From Persicaria tinctoria (Eukaryota; Streptophyta; Magnoliopsida; Caryophyllales; Polygonaceae), in NCBI GenBank assembly GCA_037127255.1, contig JBANSL010000019.1, forward strand, positions 10,191,001 to 10,255,000: DNA of 64,000 bases. The letters run 5' to 3'. The position numbers were made by a program, and so were the translations under genes. How positions within the stretch are numbered: the first letter of the stretch is position 1; the number at the start of each line of letters is the position of its first letter. Below the pieces are notes generated by a model. It worked only from the letters and a program-made list of their open reading frames with translations. It did no database searches and had not been told where the DNA came from. Positions 12,763-26,370 of the stretch are shown one piece after another.

Positions 12763-15668
12763 ATGGCGAGATTGGATAGGGTCTTAGCAATGTTGAATGG
12801 CAAGATCGCTTCCCGAATCCTTAGCTTCATCACCTCTCAGCCCCACATTCCGATCACCTTCTACTTCTTGTCCGACTGGACAATCAGCAACGTTCGTCGA
12901 ATTATAGGAGGCAACCCTTTCGCTTTCAAGCCAATTGGTTACTCCATGAAGGCTTCTCAAAGTATGTTAAAGAAAGTTGGCAATGTGACTTGGAGACGTG
13001 TGCTGCGTTGAAGGATCTCTCGTCAAATCTAAGCGTCTGGAACAATGATGTTTTCGGAAACCTATTCAAGCGGAAGAGACATTTGTGGAGCCGTCTGGAG
13101 GGCATCAGACGGAAGCTTGCAGAGAGAATATCTAGACACTATCTAACGCTAGAGAAAGAAGTTACAAGAGAATTAGAGGTGGTGCTCCAGCAAGAGCAAC
13201 TGTACTGATTTCAAAAGTCCAGGGCCAGCTTTCTCTTAGAGGGGGACAGGAACACGCGATATTACCATATCGCTACTAAAGTGCGGAGGACGTCCAATCG
13301 CATCTCGGCTTTGAAAAGGATGGATGGGTCGTGGGAGGAGGACCCCCGTGAAATCTGTGCAATGGTTTCTGGGTTTTTTCGGGACTTATACATGGCTGAA
13401 ACCAACCAGCTTGAGCAGCCGAGTCGACAGCCTGTGTGCTTTAATTTCCCAAGCCTGTCGGAGGATCAGAAAGCCTGTTTGGGAGCCTTGTTCAGTCCGG
13501 AAGAGGTGAAGGAAGCGCTGATGACCATGGGACCTTACAAAGCCCCTGGTCCGGACGACTTTCCGGCTCTGTTTTACTAGTATGAGTGGGATGTGGTGGG
13601 GAACCAAGTCACTAACACGGTGCTTGAGATGGTGAATCATGGCCGCTTCCCGGACCAGTGCTCGGATGCCTTGCTGGTCCTTATTCCGAAAGTGCAGAAC
13701 CCGGAATCACCTTCGCAACTTCGGCCCATATCCCTGCTCAACGTCATCTTCAAGTTGGCTTCGAAGCTTATTGTCCAGCGCCTCAAACCAGTACTACCGT
13801 CACTGATCTCCCCAACACATGCAAGCTTTATTCCTGGTCGACAGATAATTGATAATGTGGTCATTGTTCATGAAGTTCTTCATTCGATGGGTTTGAGAAA
13901 TCGCCGGAAGAATTGGATGTTAGTAAAGATTGACTTGGAGAAGGCATATGATCGGGTGAGATGGGACTTTCTCAAAGAGACTTTAGTGGCAGCGCAGATT
14001 CCGGAAAGGCTCATTGACATCATTATGAGAAGCCAGACCACGGGGAAGACGGATGTTCTGTGGAATGGGGAGAAAGCAGGTCAGTTCACCCCGTCTAGAG
14101 GCATTCGCCAAGGCGATCCCTTATCGCCCCACTTGTTCGTGTTATGCACGGAACTTCTTTCACATCTAATCAGCGCCGAGGTGGCCCAGGACCGTTGGAA
14201 GCCGGTGGTTATCGGTGGAATAAATCTCTCCCACTTGTTCTTTGCGGATGACTTGATATTGCTCGGAGAGGCGTCGATAGACCAAGGTCGGTTATTGAAG
14301 AGTGTTTTAGAAAGATATTGCATCACGTCGGGGGAAAAGGTGAATTTCGCCAAGAGCTCGGTTTTATTCAGCTAAGATGTTCGTGAGCCCATGAAGCAAG
14401 CGATTTCTGAGGCTATAGAAGTCTATGTGGCGTCGAATTTTGGGAATTATCTTGGTGTACCATTGGCTTGTGGCAGAATGCCGAGCTCCCGATATCAATT
14501 CCTTGTCGATAAGATGGCCTCCAAGCTCCGAGGCTGGCAAGCTAAGTCCTTGTCCTTTACAGGGAGGGTGACGCTTGCGAAATCAGTTTTAACCAGCTTG
14601 CCGGTATACGTTATGCAGTCATTCTTCATTTCGATATCTATCTGCGATGAGATGGATAAAATCGCCAGGGGTTTCATTTGGGGGAGCAGCCCTCAGGAGC
14701 GCCGCATTCATCTACTCCCCTGGGATATAGTGAAGCAACCGGTGGAAAACGGCGGATTAGGCGTCCGATCTATGAGAGATACCAATCAAGCTGTACTCGC
14801 TAAGTTGTGTTGGCGTATGCTGCAAGACCCGACGTCACTTTGGAGCGGAATTATTAGGGGCAAACACTGCCAAGGAAGTCTAGACATCGATATGTTTGGT
14901 CTAGGCCGGGGCGCTTCCCGAAATTGGAAGGCAATCAATCACGGGGCGGAATTGCTGGTTCCGGGTCTCCGTGTAGCTATTGGGGACGAAATGTCCACTT
15001 TATTTTGGATGCATAATTGGCTTTAGGATAGTAGCTTGATGGATATCGCAACTCATCCCGTCCCGGAAGATCGCCTAGGGGACACAGTGGGGGAGATGTG
15101 GGTTGACGGCGCCTGGGATTGGCATGTCCTCTCGACTTTTCTGCCTGTTGAAACCTCTCTGAAGCTTCAGTCAATTCGTATCCACCCGAGTTCGATGGAT
15201 AGATTTTTCTGGGCACATACAAGCAATGGTGAATTCACGACTCAATCGGCCAGATCCCTGCTCCAGCGAGAAGTAAAAGGGGTCAGAGTTGAAGGGTGGC
15301 GACACATTTGGCGAATTCCGGCTCAGCAACGGGTGAGGGCTTTTGTCCACTTGGCTGCACATAATAGCATCCTGAGCAACCAAAATCGGGTGAGAAGGCA
15401 TCTCTCGCATTTCATTGGTTGTCCCCGTTGTGGCCTGGAGGAATCGACCCTTCACCTGCTAAGGGATTGCTCGGTGGTTAAAGAGGCTTGGAAGAAGCTG
15501 ACGGGAAACTTCCTAGAACGGTCCTTCTTTTCAGATTCGGATGTGACCGGTTGGATCATGTCGAATGTGAGGAAGAAGGACAAATAGAGTGCGACCTTTG
15601 CATACATGATTTGGCAAGTTTGGAAGAGTAGAAACTCCCTGGTTTTCGAAGGGAAGGAGCTCATCGGG
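12763..15668 (+). pseudogene. LINE reverse transcriptase, interrupted
   Basis: The coding line runs 12763-13208, 13281-13580, 13593-14375, 14391-15026 and 15036-15587, separated by stops or small shifts. The RT core shows APGPDDFPALFY, VLIPKV, LRPISLLNVIFKLASKLI, ASFIPGRQIIDNVVI, KIDLEKAYDRVRW, GIRQGDPLSPHLF and the catalytic FADD at about 14243. The zf-RVT segment near 15320-15480 has CPRCGLEESTLHLLRDC. A TGA replaces a Trp-like codon near 13206 and a TAG interrupts at about 13578. A run of 13 G at about 15667-15680 coincides with a frame change. The protein cannot be made in one piece; the element is dead but recognisable. Confidence 0.85.
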
Positions 15669-15693
15669 GGGGGGGGGGGTCACGGCTGTAGTT

Positions 15694-16287
15694 GTGAATC
15701 AAGTACGCATCTTCAATGACATAGCCCGAAGTGCCACGACCCTACACGCCCATAAATGTTCCAAGAATGCTCTTGCTGCAAGCCTTTCGCATGAATGGGT
15801 TCCGCCTCCGCTTGGCTGGACCAAACTGAACATCGATGGAGTCTCAAAGGGTAACCCGGGACTGGCCGGAGGAGGTGGGTTATTCCGAGATGAAAAGGGA
15901 GAGGTGATTCGTGCCTTTACGTTCAAATGCGGACACTGCCGGGCGCAATCGGCAGAGACATGGGCTGTTGTCCACGACATTGAGATGGCTAAGAGGATGG
16001 GAATTGCTCGACTGATTATTGAGACAGACTCTTCAAATTTAAAGACCTTGCTGATGGGGGATAGCATACCCCCGAACCCGGATTTCCACCTGATCAACCG
16101 ATGCAAGTCACTAGCAAGGGAGCCCAGCTGGGAGGTGACATTCTGCAATGTCCGGCGTCAAGCGAATGCGGCGGCGGATGCCCTGGCGAACTGGTCTCTC
16201 AATTTAACTGATGCCTTTGCTGAACACTCCTTACTTCCTAGTTTTATTTCTTCTTTCTGCACTACTGTATCTCCATTAGGAGCCTAA
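15694..16287 (+). pseudogene. LINE RNase H domain
   Basis: This is the C-terminal RNase H type I domain of the same LINE, about 197 codons. All four acidic catalytic positions can be seen: NIDG (first Asp), the Glu in SAETWA, ETDSS (second Asp) and ANAAADALA (third Asp). The glycine-rich GNPGLAGGGGLFRD loop follows the first strand. It lies one frame away from the RT part because of the G-run upstream. RNase H removes the RNA strand during cDNA synthesis in this LINE lineage. The domain itself has no stop, but it is not joined to an intact polyprotein. Confidence 0.85.
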
Positions 16288-16341
16288 ACTAATATCCTAT
16301 TATAATAAAGGGGTTACGAGCCCACATTTGAATAAAAAAAA

Positions 16342-17310
16342 GAAACTACGAATAGAAAGATTTTTTAAATTTAAATGATTTTAGCCATTTTTAATAATGT
16401 TTTCCTAGGGTTTATACATCTAAATATAGAGAATCTTTCCCGATATGAGTTATTTATCCTATACTCTTGGGTCATATGATAGAAAAACCGTTTATCTAAA
16501 AGGGGAAGTGTCGGGAGAGAGGGATACTTGACAAGTATCCGAGTAGTACTATCAATACTAGAGGGGGAAAGTGGGGATGTGTAAGATGGGGGAGGACATG
16601 TGGCGCACTGCAATTGGTGAAAGGTAGAAGTGGTCGGGGTGACGCTAGTTGGAGAGCCTAGATGCAATCTAAGTGAAATCAAATTACATATTATAAATAT
16701 AATTTTCGGTATAAAAAATATATATAAAAAATATCATGATACTTTATTCATTTTTCTCTACATATAGACATCAATTTTGAATATGTTACCATATTTTGAA
16801 AAAAATATTTTTCTTTAGATACAATTATGTGTAATATTACCCAAAACATTATTTTTAATTATCTTTAAGTAGTAACAATTAAATTTTGAAAAATATTATA
16901 ATAGTATTTTAGTCATTTTTAAAAAATAAAAATATAATAATAATATTTTGGTAATTAAAAACGAATATAATGATATAATCGTATAATGAAAATAATTATT
17001 GGAGAGGGCTATATTTATAAATTGAAGTGGTTGGAAAAGATAAGTTTTGAGACACTAGAGATGTTACTGATAAAGTGGAAAAAGTAAGAATGAAACTTGA
17101 ATGATGCGGCGGAAATAGAAGAGTAAAAAAATTAATATTTCTAGTATCCCTTGATAAACATGGTCTTATAAATAATACTTCGTGTATTAAAGTGATTTCA
17201 AATAATAAGATTTTTCCCAAGCTGGTCGTTGTACCCTGATAAAGACAATCTTATCTGCAAAACCACTACACCTATTGTAGTGCTTCTTATTACCAAAATC
17301 AATACATACA
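16342..17310. other. AT-rich intergenic region
   Basis: The sequence is strongly AT-rich, especially 16680-17000, with no long open frame. A slightly less AT-rich patch at 16500-16690 has no recognisable motif. I see no RNA gene or paired terminal repeat. Confidence 0.4.
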
Positions 17311-17404
17311 GAACTTGACAAAATAAATAGAAACTTTATCTGGAACAAGAGGCCTAAGAACTTGACAAAATAAATAGAAACTTTATCTGGAACAAGGGAC
17401 CTAA
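17311..17404 (+). repeat. Tandem duplication of 47 bp within a LINE fragment
   Basis: Two nearly identical 47-bp units lie back to back at 17311-17357 and 17358-17404, each containing AATAGAAACTTTATCTGGAA. The second copy reads into the LINE frame (NRNFIWNKGP-like). The duplication sits exactly at the left edge of the second LINE fragment and probably arose by slippage after insertion. Confidence 0.8.
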
Positions 17405-17483
17405 GCACAAGCCATTAATCAGCTGGTTTGAGATCTGTAAATCAAAATCCAATGGTGGTTTAGGTCTCCGAACATCTGAAGAC

Positions 17484-17978
17484 ATGAACAAAGCCTTACA
17501 ACTTAAATTGCTATGGAAAATTTTAGCAGAACCGAATAATCCTTGGGTGGCACTAATCAAGGAGAAATACCTAAAACAAAGAGAACTCCTACACTATGAT
17601 CGAAAGGGGTCAACTTTTTGGCAATGGATTCAGTTGACTAAATTAATCTCTTTATTCAAGCAAGGACTCCGTTGGTCGATTGGAAATGGACAGAACATCA
17701 ACTTTTGGTTAGATCATTGGATGGGTGACGCACCTCTTATTACTTTGGTGCCTCGTCCCCATCAAATAGAAACTACCACCCATCAAATAGAAACTACCAC
17801 AATAGTAAACCAGTTTTTAAAAGATGACAAGACTTGGGACCGAGAAAAATTGAATAACTTATCTAAAGAAACAATTGAAAACATCAAATTAATATCTATA
17901 CCCAAAAACATACATATGGATAAGTTATATTGGAAATGGAGCAGAAATGGTTGGTTCTCTACCAAATCTAATATATAG
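17484..17978 (+). pseudogene. LINE post-RT coding fragment
   Basis: This open stretch of about 164 codons carries the KLLWKILAEPNNPWVALIKEKYL and SIGNGQNINFWLDHWMG blocks typical of the region between reverse transcriptase and zf-RVT in plant L1 elements. It ends in SRNGWFSTKSNI and a stop where the inserted DNA begins. A short internal duplication (HQIETTT twice, about 17760-17800) is visible. Confidence 0.75.
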
Positions 17979-18258
17979 CAATTGGCTAGACGGGCCAATT
18001 GCTAAAAGAAAACGCCCGATCTTACCTATACTCCTTTGATTTCAGTGAATTGATGTCGAATATATAACCGGATGGAAACTGTGAGTATACCAAATAGGCC
18101 TCCCCACGCAGATGAATGGACTTACTTAATTAGCCATCGAACAAGTCGACAACCTTTGACTTGGTGATTCACGACCGTCATTTAACTTGGACCTCTTGGA
18201 ATTGAATCACCAAATTCCAACTTAAACTTTAGTATGGAAGCCACGTAAACACAATTAA

Positions 18259-18617
18259 GGGTGTGTATGGTTACTGAAATAAACCTGTTAAAATTATTAA
18301 ATTTTAACTGTTAAAAAATTAAACAGTTAAAAAGTGAGTATGGGAACCAAAATAAGCCTAAAACAGTTAAAATTATGAGTTAAAAAAAGCTACTTAAGGG
18401 AGCTTATTTGGAGTTTATTTTGTTTATTTGGTTTGAAAGTACCACAATACCCCTAATAATAACCAAATAAACTCTACTTTTTACAAATAAACTGTTTTTC
18501 GTCCCATACGGAGTTTATATTTTTTCATAAATTTTTAACTACTTTTACCAACAGTTTATAAATTTTTACCCTATTTATAATTTTAGTCAGTTTATTAACC
18601 CCGTCTCATACGAACCC
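18259..18617. mobile_element. Tourist/Harbinger-like MITE with TAA target duplication
   Basis: The left end reads TAA then GGGTGTGTATGG; the right end reads CATACGAACCC then TAA. The ends are imperfect inverted repeats (GGGTGTGTATG against GGGTTCGTATG), and the 3-bp duplication TAA at 18256-18258 and 18618-18620 is what PIF/Harbinger elements make. The 359-bp interior is AT-rich and non-coding, with TTTAACTG and AAACAGTTAAAA words. It is inserted inside the DNA that splits the second LINE. Confidence 0.6.
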
Positions 18618-18972
18618 TAATAATCACTCAATTGGAGTTAGGATGAAATGAAGGCTGATAAAAAAAATTAACAAGTTACACAATTAAGTGTTGACCGACT
18701 CGAAAGCAATTCTGAATGAATACGAGCACAAATTCCGATCGGCGCGTGATTCAGATAAAGGATTGGGGTTTGGGGTTGAAGAACCAAGTGCTCCTTCTTA
18801 ATTTCAACGTGTCTTTCCTCAAAGGTAAATAACAATTTAAATAGGATGAGATTGACCTCCTACGCAAAGAAGAAACCCTAAGCCAACTCATATTTATCTA
18901 TATAGAAATAATTAAAATAAAACCTAAGATAATATCAACTAATTCTATCTATATATAAAGAAAAACAAATAA

Positions 18973-19691
18973 GCCCTTGTTTGATAGCCATATCAAGATA
19001 TGGGATATGGGTATATCCTTGTTTGGTAGGTAGGTATATGGATATCAAATTAATATACCCCATATCCCTATATCGCAGTTCCTTTGTAAATATTACCACT
19101 TCCATATACCCAAAAAAATTGGGATATGGGTTTATAACAGTTTGCTTCTCCTCCCTCTTCTTATCAGTCCATGGGGGATCTTCAACCTCGATGCCAATGG
19201 TCTGTGCGTTCCTCCTTTCCTGGCTTGGCTTGGTTTCCGGCGAAGTTCGGTGGGTCACCTATCCAGATCTGGTTTCCGGCGACAGTTAGGTTTCGGTGGC
19301 CGGTTAATTTCTCTGATTTTGGGGTTGAAATTTCTGGGTCCTTCTTGGGTTACTTTGCTGCACTTTAAATCTTGGGTGAGGAGCTTTTGGGGTTGAATTT
19401 TTTCGACGGTTTGGTGAGGATTTTGGGTTTTGGCCTCCCTTTCGGTGTCTTTTACTCCTTGTGGTCGCTTCTGGGTCGGGTGTGGCTGGTTTTCTCAGGG
19501 ATTGAGATTAACTTTGTGTGCTATGGCTTGGGGAGCGGGGATGGAGAAAGGGGAATTAGGTTAGGTTGATACCCATATCTCTAATACCAAACGGCATATT
19601 AAATATCGGATATCAGATTTGATACCCATATATCCGATATCGATATCTAATACCCATATCTGATATCAGTATATGGATACCAAACGGGGGC
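18973..19691. mobile_element. TAA-flanked DNA transposon with GC-rich interior
   Basis: The left end is TAA then GCCCTTGTTTGATAGCCATA; the inverted right end reads GCCCCCGTTTGGTATCCATA and is followed by TAA. The target duplications are 18970-18972 and 19692-19694. Subterminal sequence is filled with GATATGGGTATA and its complement. The interior (about 19150-19570) is much richer in G and T and contains overlapping open frames (for example 19171-19368) with no recognised domain. It may be captured host DNA. Harbinger-like by duplication size; the superfamily is inferred. Confidence 0.55.
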
Positions 19692-19902
19692 TAAGAATAT
19701 TCTAAAAATTGTTTTCTCAAGGAGGTAGACAACTCATCCTTTTTATTTACCTAATTAAAAAATAGCTAAAATAATTCTCCAAACCAAAATCGGATACAAC
19801 CCTCGGCGTCGATCCCAGGACCCTCGACGTCGACCATTCAACAAGCTTGAGTTCATGGTGGCGCCTTCTTCTTTCTCGGAATGATCGAGTCCTCGAACCG
19901 TC

Positions 19903-20978
19903 TTGGCCCAGAGAAGACCAATCTTGATGGCATCAAAATCATCCATATACATGATGGGTAGTCTAAAACAACATCAAAAATCATGCATGAGATGGATTTG
20001 GGACCTAGATATACCACCAAAGATCAAGACCTTTCTTTGGGAGATCTCAAAAAACAGCTTACCCACTACTTCTAAACTAGCATCAAGACGAATATGAATC
20101 CCAGCCAACTGTCCGCAATGTGACTCTAGTTTTGAGGACATCCCTCTCCTACTATGAGGATGCCCTATTTCAAGAGACACTATACTCGTGATAGATCCAG
20201 TGTTGTACAGGAAAACCACTGGTGTCTTTAGGGAAGGCTCTACCCTCAATGACATAATACAAGATATTAAGAATAACATTGGCAAGAATCGCTTCTCTAC
20301 TCTTGCCTTTGCCTGGTGAGGAATTTGGTACTTTAGGAACAAGACACTATTTGACGATATACACCCGGATGTGAGATGCATTAAATCTTTCATCACTGAT
20401 CAAATTTCCCTATGGAAATCCACAAAAAATATTGAAGAACTCGATAACAACCAAACCACACAATCAACAGCCACAACAACAATAAAAAGAAGGAAGAAAA
20501 CAAAATGGAAACCCCCATCGAATGGAAAACATAAACTTAATTTTGACGGGGCTCTCGCACCGTCGGGTTCTGGCTCTTTTGGCTTTATAATCAGGACCAT
20601 TTGGGAACCCCGATCTTCTTCGGTTGTGGTCGTTGCCCAATCCCTTCTGTTGCGGGAGCTGAAAGCTTTGGGGCTTGGCAAGGTATCATGGCTGTTTTAG
20701 AACTACAAATAACCGACTTGAAAATTGAGGGTGACAACCTAACCGTTATCAACAGCTTAAAAGGTCTTGGGAAACCTGCAGGAGACTCCGAAATGATTGT
20801 CTCGGACAGTATAGTCTCGCTAGGTTTCTTCTCTTCTGTCGAGGTTCGTCATGTCTATCGTGAGGCAAACCAAGTTGCGGACCGCCTAACACATCTGAAG
20901 TTTGCCATGCACGGTCATACTAGCCCTGACGATTCTTTGCTTTGCTCCCTCATCTATATGGATGCCCTTGGCTCTTAG
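19903..20978 (+). pseudogene. LINE zf-RVT and RNase H remnants
   Basis: At about 19970-20095 the frame reads WIWDLDIPPKIKTFLWE, the start of a zf-RVT segment. The RNase H domain lies at 20500-20978 in two frames. The first half has KHKLNFDGALAPSGSGSFGF (first Asp). After a frame change near 20600 come AESFGAWQGIMAVLELQI, KIEGDN and VYREANQVADRLTHL (the last Asp). The frame change and the stops near 20097 and 20320 show decay. Confidence 0.7.
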
Positions 20979-21132
20979 GGTCCCCCTAAAGCCAAATTAT
21001 TTCCGGTTCAATTTTTTTTTTAAAATCTAGTTTTTTTTAACGTTTTATGAAACACCCGCGTTTGAAATCTTGTATAATATTAAACTGAAGCTCTTTATTT
21101 TATTTTTATTTGTGTAATAATAATAATAATAA

Positions 21133-22127
21133 GGAAAAAGACCAAAAATAATACAAACTATCGCCTATGAATAAAAAATAATACGGACTTTAAAAACTAC
21201 CAATTAGTATACCAACTATTCCCAATTAAACCAATTTTGATATGTTCTATCTTTCCGGCATAAATTCTGACAATATTGTTCATTTGACAACCGGAAAATT
21301 ATTGCGGGCTCAAAATATAATTTACAAGAAAAGTTGGGTAGAAAAGTGTAAAATTCCTTGGAAAACAAAGTTAGGATCCAACGCTTGTTCAATTTTTGTA
21401 TGATAATGGGATATGTGTTTGGGATCAATCTTGTGTAAGAGATGAATTGATTCGTGAGTTTGGATGATTAAATCTTTGCTTATATTCATCCTAATTCCTA
21501 ACTGCTTTAGTATTTCTTAATGAATTTTAGATTTAGGGTTCTTCGTTTCTATGAAGAGGTCGAAACCTAGATCTAGATTTTGTATTGTGTTTGCCCGATT
21601 AAGCATTGTAAATAGGTTGATAAACGAAGTTGACATTCAAATTGGTAAAAACCCTTGACGAATTTGTATTTTTTTCATGTGAAATTGGGTGGGGGGTTCA
21701 TCATTGTGGCTCGAGGATGCCACGAACTGAGACCTTTTGGATGTGGCAGTGATATTGCTCCGAAAGGGACTGATAACGCTCGTAGATGTGATGGTCGTGG
21801 AGCAAGGTGGGTGAGGTGGTGGTGATGACCAGGGACGGACGACTATTCGAGTCCTGTTGAGATATTTGGGGAAGATGATGAACAGTAGGTTTGGGATTTT
21901 CTTTAATTTTTATATTTTCTACCCAACTTTCTTGTTAATTGCATTTTGACCCCAAATTAATGTTTTCGATTGCCAGATCATCGATCTCGCCGGAATTTTG
22001 TCCGGAGAGATAAATGTATCAAAATTGGTTTAATTGGTAATAGTTGGTATACTAATTGGTAATTTTTAAAGTTCGTATTATTTTTTGTTCATAGGCGATA
22101 GTTTGTATTATTTTTTATCTTTTTTCC
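21133..22127. mobile_element. Non-autonomous transposon with about 110-bp inverted ends
   Basis: The left end GGAAAAAGACCAAAAATAAT and the following 110 bases (to about 21243, ending AACCAATTTTGATA) recur inverted at about 22018-22127 (TATCAAAATTGGTTTAATTG, ending TCTTTTTTCC). Both ends abut (TAA)n sequence (21118-21132 and 22128-22142), compatible with a duplicated AT-rich target of about 9 bp, although the repeat makes its exact size undecidable. Long inverted termini and a roughly 1-kb non-coding interior suggest a MULE-derived MITE. No transposase frame is present. Confidence 0.75.
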
Positions 22128-22153
22128 TAATAATAATAATAAATTTTTCAAGA

Positions 22154-22162
22154 TTTTTTTTA
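22154..22162. repeat. Left 9-bp target-site duplication of the outer MULE
   Basis: TTTTTTTTA immediately precedes the left terminal repeat and recurs exactly at 47316-47324 after the right one. Nine base pairs is the classic Mutator-family duplication. The T-run is simple sequence, so the match alone would be weak, but both copies lie at precisely the base where the inverted repeats end. Confidence 0.65.
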
Positions 22163-22329
22163 CGGAAATTTCGCGAGGTACCCTCGAGGTATAACGTTTT
22201 TCGCAAGGTGTACAGAACTTTTACCTTTTTCGCCCGGTACCCCTGACATTTTGGGATAATTTGCCACGCGCCCTCCAAGGTTAGTTTTTAACGGAAGCCC
22301 TCTTTCTCCGTTACATTTGAATTAAAAAA

Positions 22330-24464
<2,135 letters not shown>

Positions 24465-24838
24465 TATATATATATAGGGGGGGTTCAAGTGAGAAGAATT
24501 TGGTCCGGTGAGAAGGAAAGAAGTAATTTTATTGGTTGACACAAATATGAATTTAAAAAAATAAAAAAAAGCCCCTCTGCCTCGGATCTGAACGTCTTTT
24601 CTCCCTTCTTCCTCCATGGATTTTCTCCCTCCTTCCTCCAAGCTGGCCTCCTCCCCCCCGACCGTCCTCCAAGCCAGCCTCCCCGCCGGCCCAGGCTCCC
24701 ACGATTGGCGCTCCCCCGGCGCCAGGCACCACCTCCGTGCCCTCCTCGGCTTCCCCATCGCCTCCATCTCCTTCCAGGCCGCCAAAACGAACCTCCTCTA
24801 GCCCAAGTCTTAGGTCGCCAAGACGAACCGCTGCAAAG

Positions 24839-24901
24839 GCCGATTCCGAATGGGTATGGGACGGTGATGTTGCCGCTGACCACTACCGCCGCCACTAGCA
24901 A
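24839..24901 (-). pseudogene. Captured fragment resembling a wall-associated kinase ectodomain
   Basis: On the minus strand this short stretch encodes SGNITVPYPFGIG, which matches the start of the galacturonan-binding (GUB_WAK) domain of wall-associated receptor kinases, where CGN-x-x-IPYPFGIG is conserved. Flanking frames (24485-24840) are Gly/Arg/Trp-rich low complexity with no further WAK sequence. It is probably a small piece of host gene carried near the left end of the MULE. The match is short, so chance cannot be excluded. Confidence 0.4.
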
Positions 24902-25309
24902 CTCTTCGAGTTCTTCCAGATCTGTGTTATGTTGCGATTCAGCATCGAAGTGCGATTCGGTTCAAATCGGGGGGAGGTCGACAGAGACGGGGAGGAGGAG
25001 GAAGAGTCCGGGTCAAGAGAAGGCTCATTGCTAGTCCAAGCAGGTAGACGAATTAAATCGAATCGCACACGGAGAAGCACGTACATGAATTGAATCGCAC
25101 ATGGAGAAGAGCTCATATGAGAGAGTCCAAAATTTTACTAATTTTTTAAGCGAAAGAAAAGCCTCTTTATTCAATTAAATCATCCTTCAATACAGAAGCC
25201 ATAGTTTAGGAACACATTCAACTGATGTTTGTTGCGGGAGCATATGTGGAGAAGAAGAATTTGGAAGGGTGGAGAGATTGGAAAAAGGATTTTACAATTT
25301 TTTAAAATT

Positions 25310-25790
25310 AAAAAAAGTAAGTGGTTCAAGGGTTTAATACTAAGCGGTTCAGAGATTTAATACTAAGTGGTTCAGAGTTTTATATCAAATGTTCAGGGGT
25401 TTTATACCAAGTGGTTCAGGGTTTTTATTATCAAGTGGTTTAGCGCATATATATCGAACTGGTACACGAAGTAAATATTTGGTTCATTAAATAAATAGTA
25501 TTGGTTCATCAACCATTTTATAAAATAAATAAATAATTAAAAAAATAAACACTAAAAGAAAAATGAAATAAATAAATAGTAGTGGTTCATGAAATAAATA
25601 GTAGAGAGTTGAAGTGAAAGTGTAATACCAAGTGGTTCAGGGTTTTAATACCAAGTGGTAATTCAGAGTTTTTATATCAAGTGGTTTAGGGTTTTAAACC
25701 AAGTGGTTCAGGGTTTTAATACCAAGTGGTTTAGCACATATAAATAGAAGTACGTGGTTCACGGAGTAAATAGTATTGGTTCATGAATCA
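25310..25790 (-). repeat. Subterminal array of TGGTTCA (inverted TGAACCA) motifs
   Basis: Units such as CCAAGTGGTTCAGGGTTTTA repeat irregularly every 20-40 bases, the core being GTGGTTCAG. This is the reverse complement of the CTGAACCAC core that fills the rest of the element from about 25850 onward. Inverted orientation at one end is how subterminal transposase-binding repeats are arranged in several DNA transposon families; here that role is an inference. Confidence 0.8.
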
Positions 25791-25935
25791 CTTCTTTATA
25801 GCTTCATGAATCACTTCTTTATAACTTCATGAATAACCTCTTTATAGGTTCATGAAACACTTCTTTATATGTTCATGAACCACTTATTTATACGTTCATG
25901 AATCACTTCTTTATAGCTTCATGAAACACTTCTTT
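25790..25935 (+). repeat. Tandem TTCATGAATCACTTCTTTATA repeats
   Basis: Units of about 20-24 bp (CATGAATCACTTCTTTATAG and variants) repeat about six times. They sit exactly where the TGGTTCA orientation ends and the GAACCAC orientation begins, so this is the switch point of the motif array. Confidence 0.8.
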
Positions 25936-26250
25936 ATAACTTGTGAACCCTGTGAACCACTGTGAAAAAAATGGATGAACCACTGTGAAAAAAATTGCTG
26001 AACCACCGTGAATAAAATTGTTGAACCACTTTGAATAAAATTGTTGAACCACTGTGAATAAAATTGCTGAACCACTGTGAATAAAATTGCGAACCACTGT
26101 GAATAAAATTGTTGAACAACTCTGAATAAAATTGTTGAACCAATGTGAATAAAATTGCTGAACAATTCTGAATAAAATTGCTGAATCACTGTGAATAAAA
26201 TTGTTGAACAACTCTGAATAAAATTGCTGAACCACTGTGAATAAAAATGT
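25935..26250 (+). repeat. Tandem repeat of GAACCACTGTGAATAAAATT units
   Basis: About a dozen units of roughly 22-24 bp follow each other, each with GAACCACTGTGAATAAAATT and a short variable TGCT or TGTT linker. Open frames on the minus strand through this array (Phe/Ser/Trp-rich repeats) are by-products of the period and have no known domain. Confidence 0.9.
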
Positions 26251-26370
26251 AAAATTTTCAATGGTAAAAGATGCATTAACATGTCTTTTAATATGTAATT
26301 GATAAAATATAGGGTATTAAAAAAAAAAAACACGGAGTACAAAATTAATAAAGTGGCGTTAATTAACAAA

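Larger units (their letters stand above)
12740..16340 (+). mobile_element. L1-type LINE, 5'-truncated, with RT and RNase H
   Basis: This is a non-LTR retrotransposon on the plus strand. It starts within the last residues of the endonuclease domain (RLDRVL at about 12767) and runs through reverse transcriptase, a CCHC-like zf-RVT segment and an RNase H domain. A tail (AATATCCTATTATAATAAAGGGG) follows, ending in an A-run at about 16333-16341. ORF1 and nearly all of the endonuclease are missing, so it arose by 5' truncation, the common outcome of target-primed reverse transcription. I could not identify a clean target duplication. Confidence 0.85.
17358..21132 (+). mobile_element. Second LINE 3' fragment, split by about 1.9 kb of inserted DNA
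   Basis: The left piece (17358-17978) encodes the post-RT region: PLISWFEICKSKSNGGLGLR, then MNKALQLKLLWKILAEPNNPW, then INFWLDHWMG. The right piece (about 19960-20980) begins with RWIWDLDIPPKIKTFLWE, the next conserved block of the same LINE type, and continues into RNase H. The DNA between (about 17983-19955) is unrelated and includes two TAA-flanked DNA transposons, so the LINE was interrupted after insertion. The tail ends in an AT-rich stretch and (TAA)n near 21118-21132. Several frameshifts make it inactive. Confidence 0.75.

Noticed and set aside
25935..26250. CRISPR-like direct repeats
   Set aside because: Units are contiguous with only 1-4 variable bases between them, there are no unique spacers and no cas genes, and the DNA is from a plant.
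25903..26369. Open frames rich in FYSQWF and FIHSGS repeats on the minus strand
   Set aside because: They follow exactly the 22-24 bp tandem repeat, have no known domain and lie in several frames at once.
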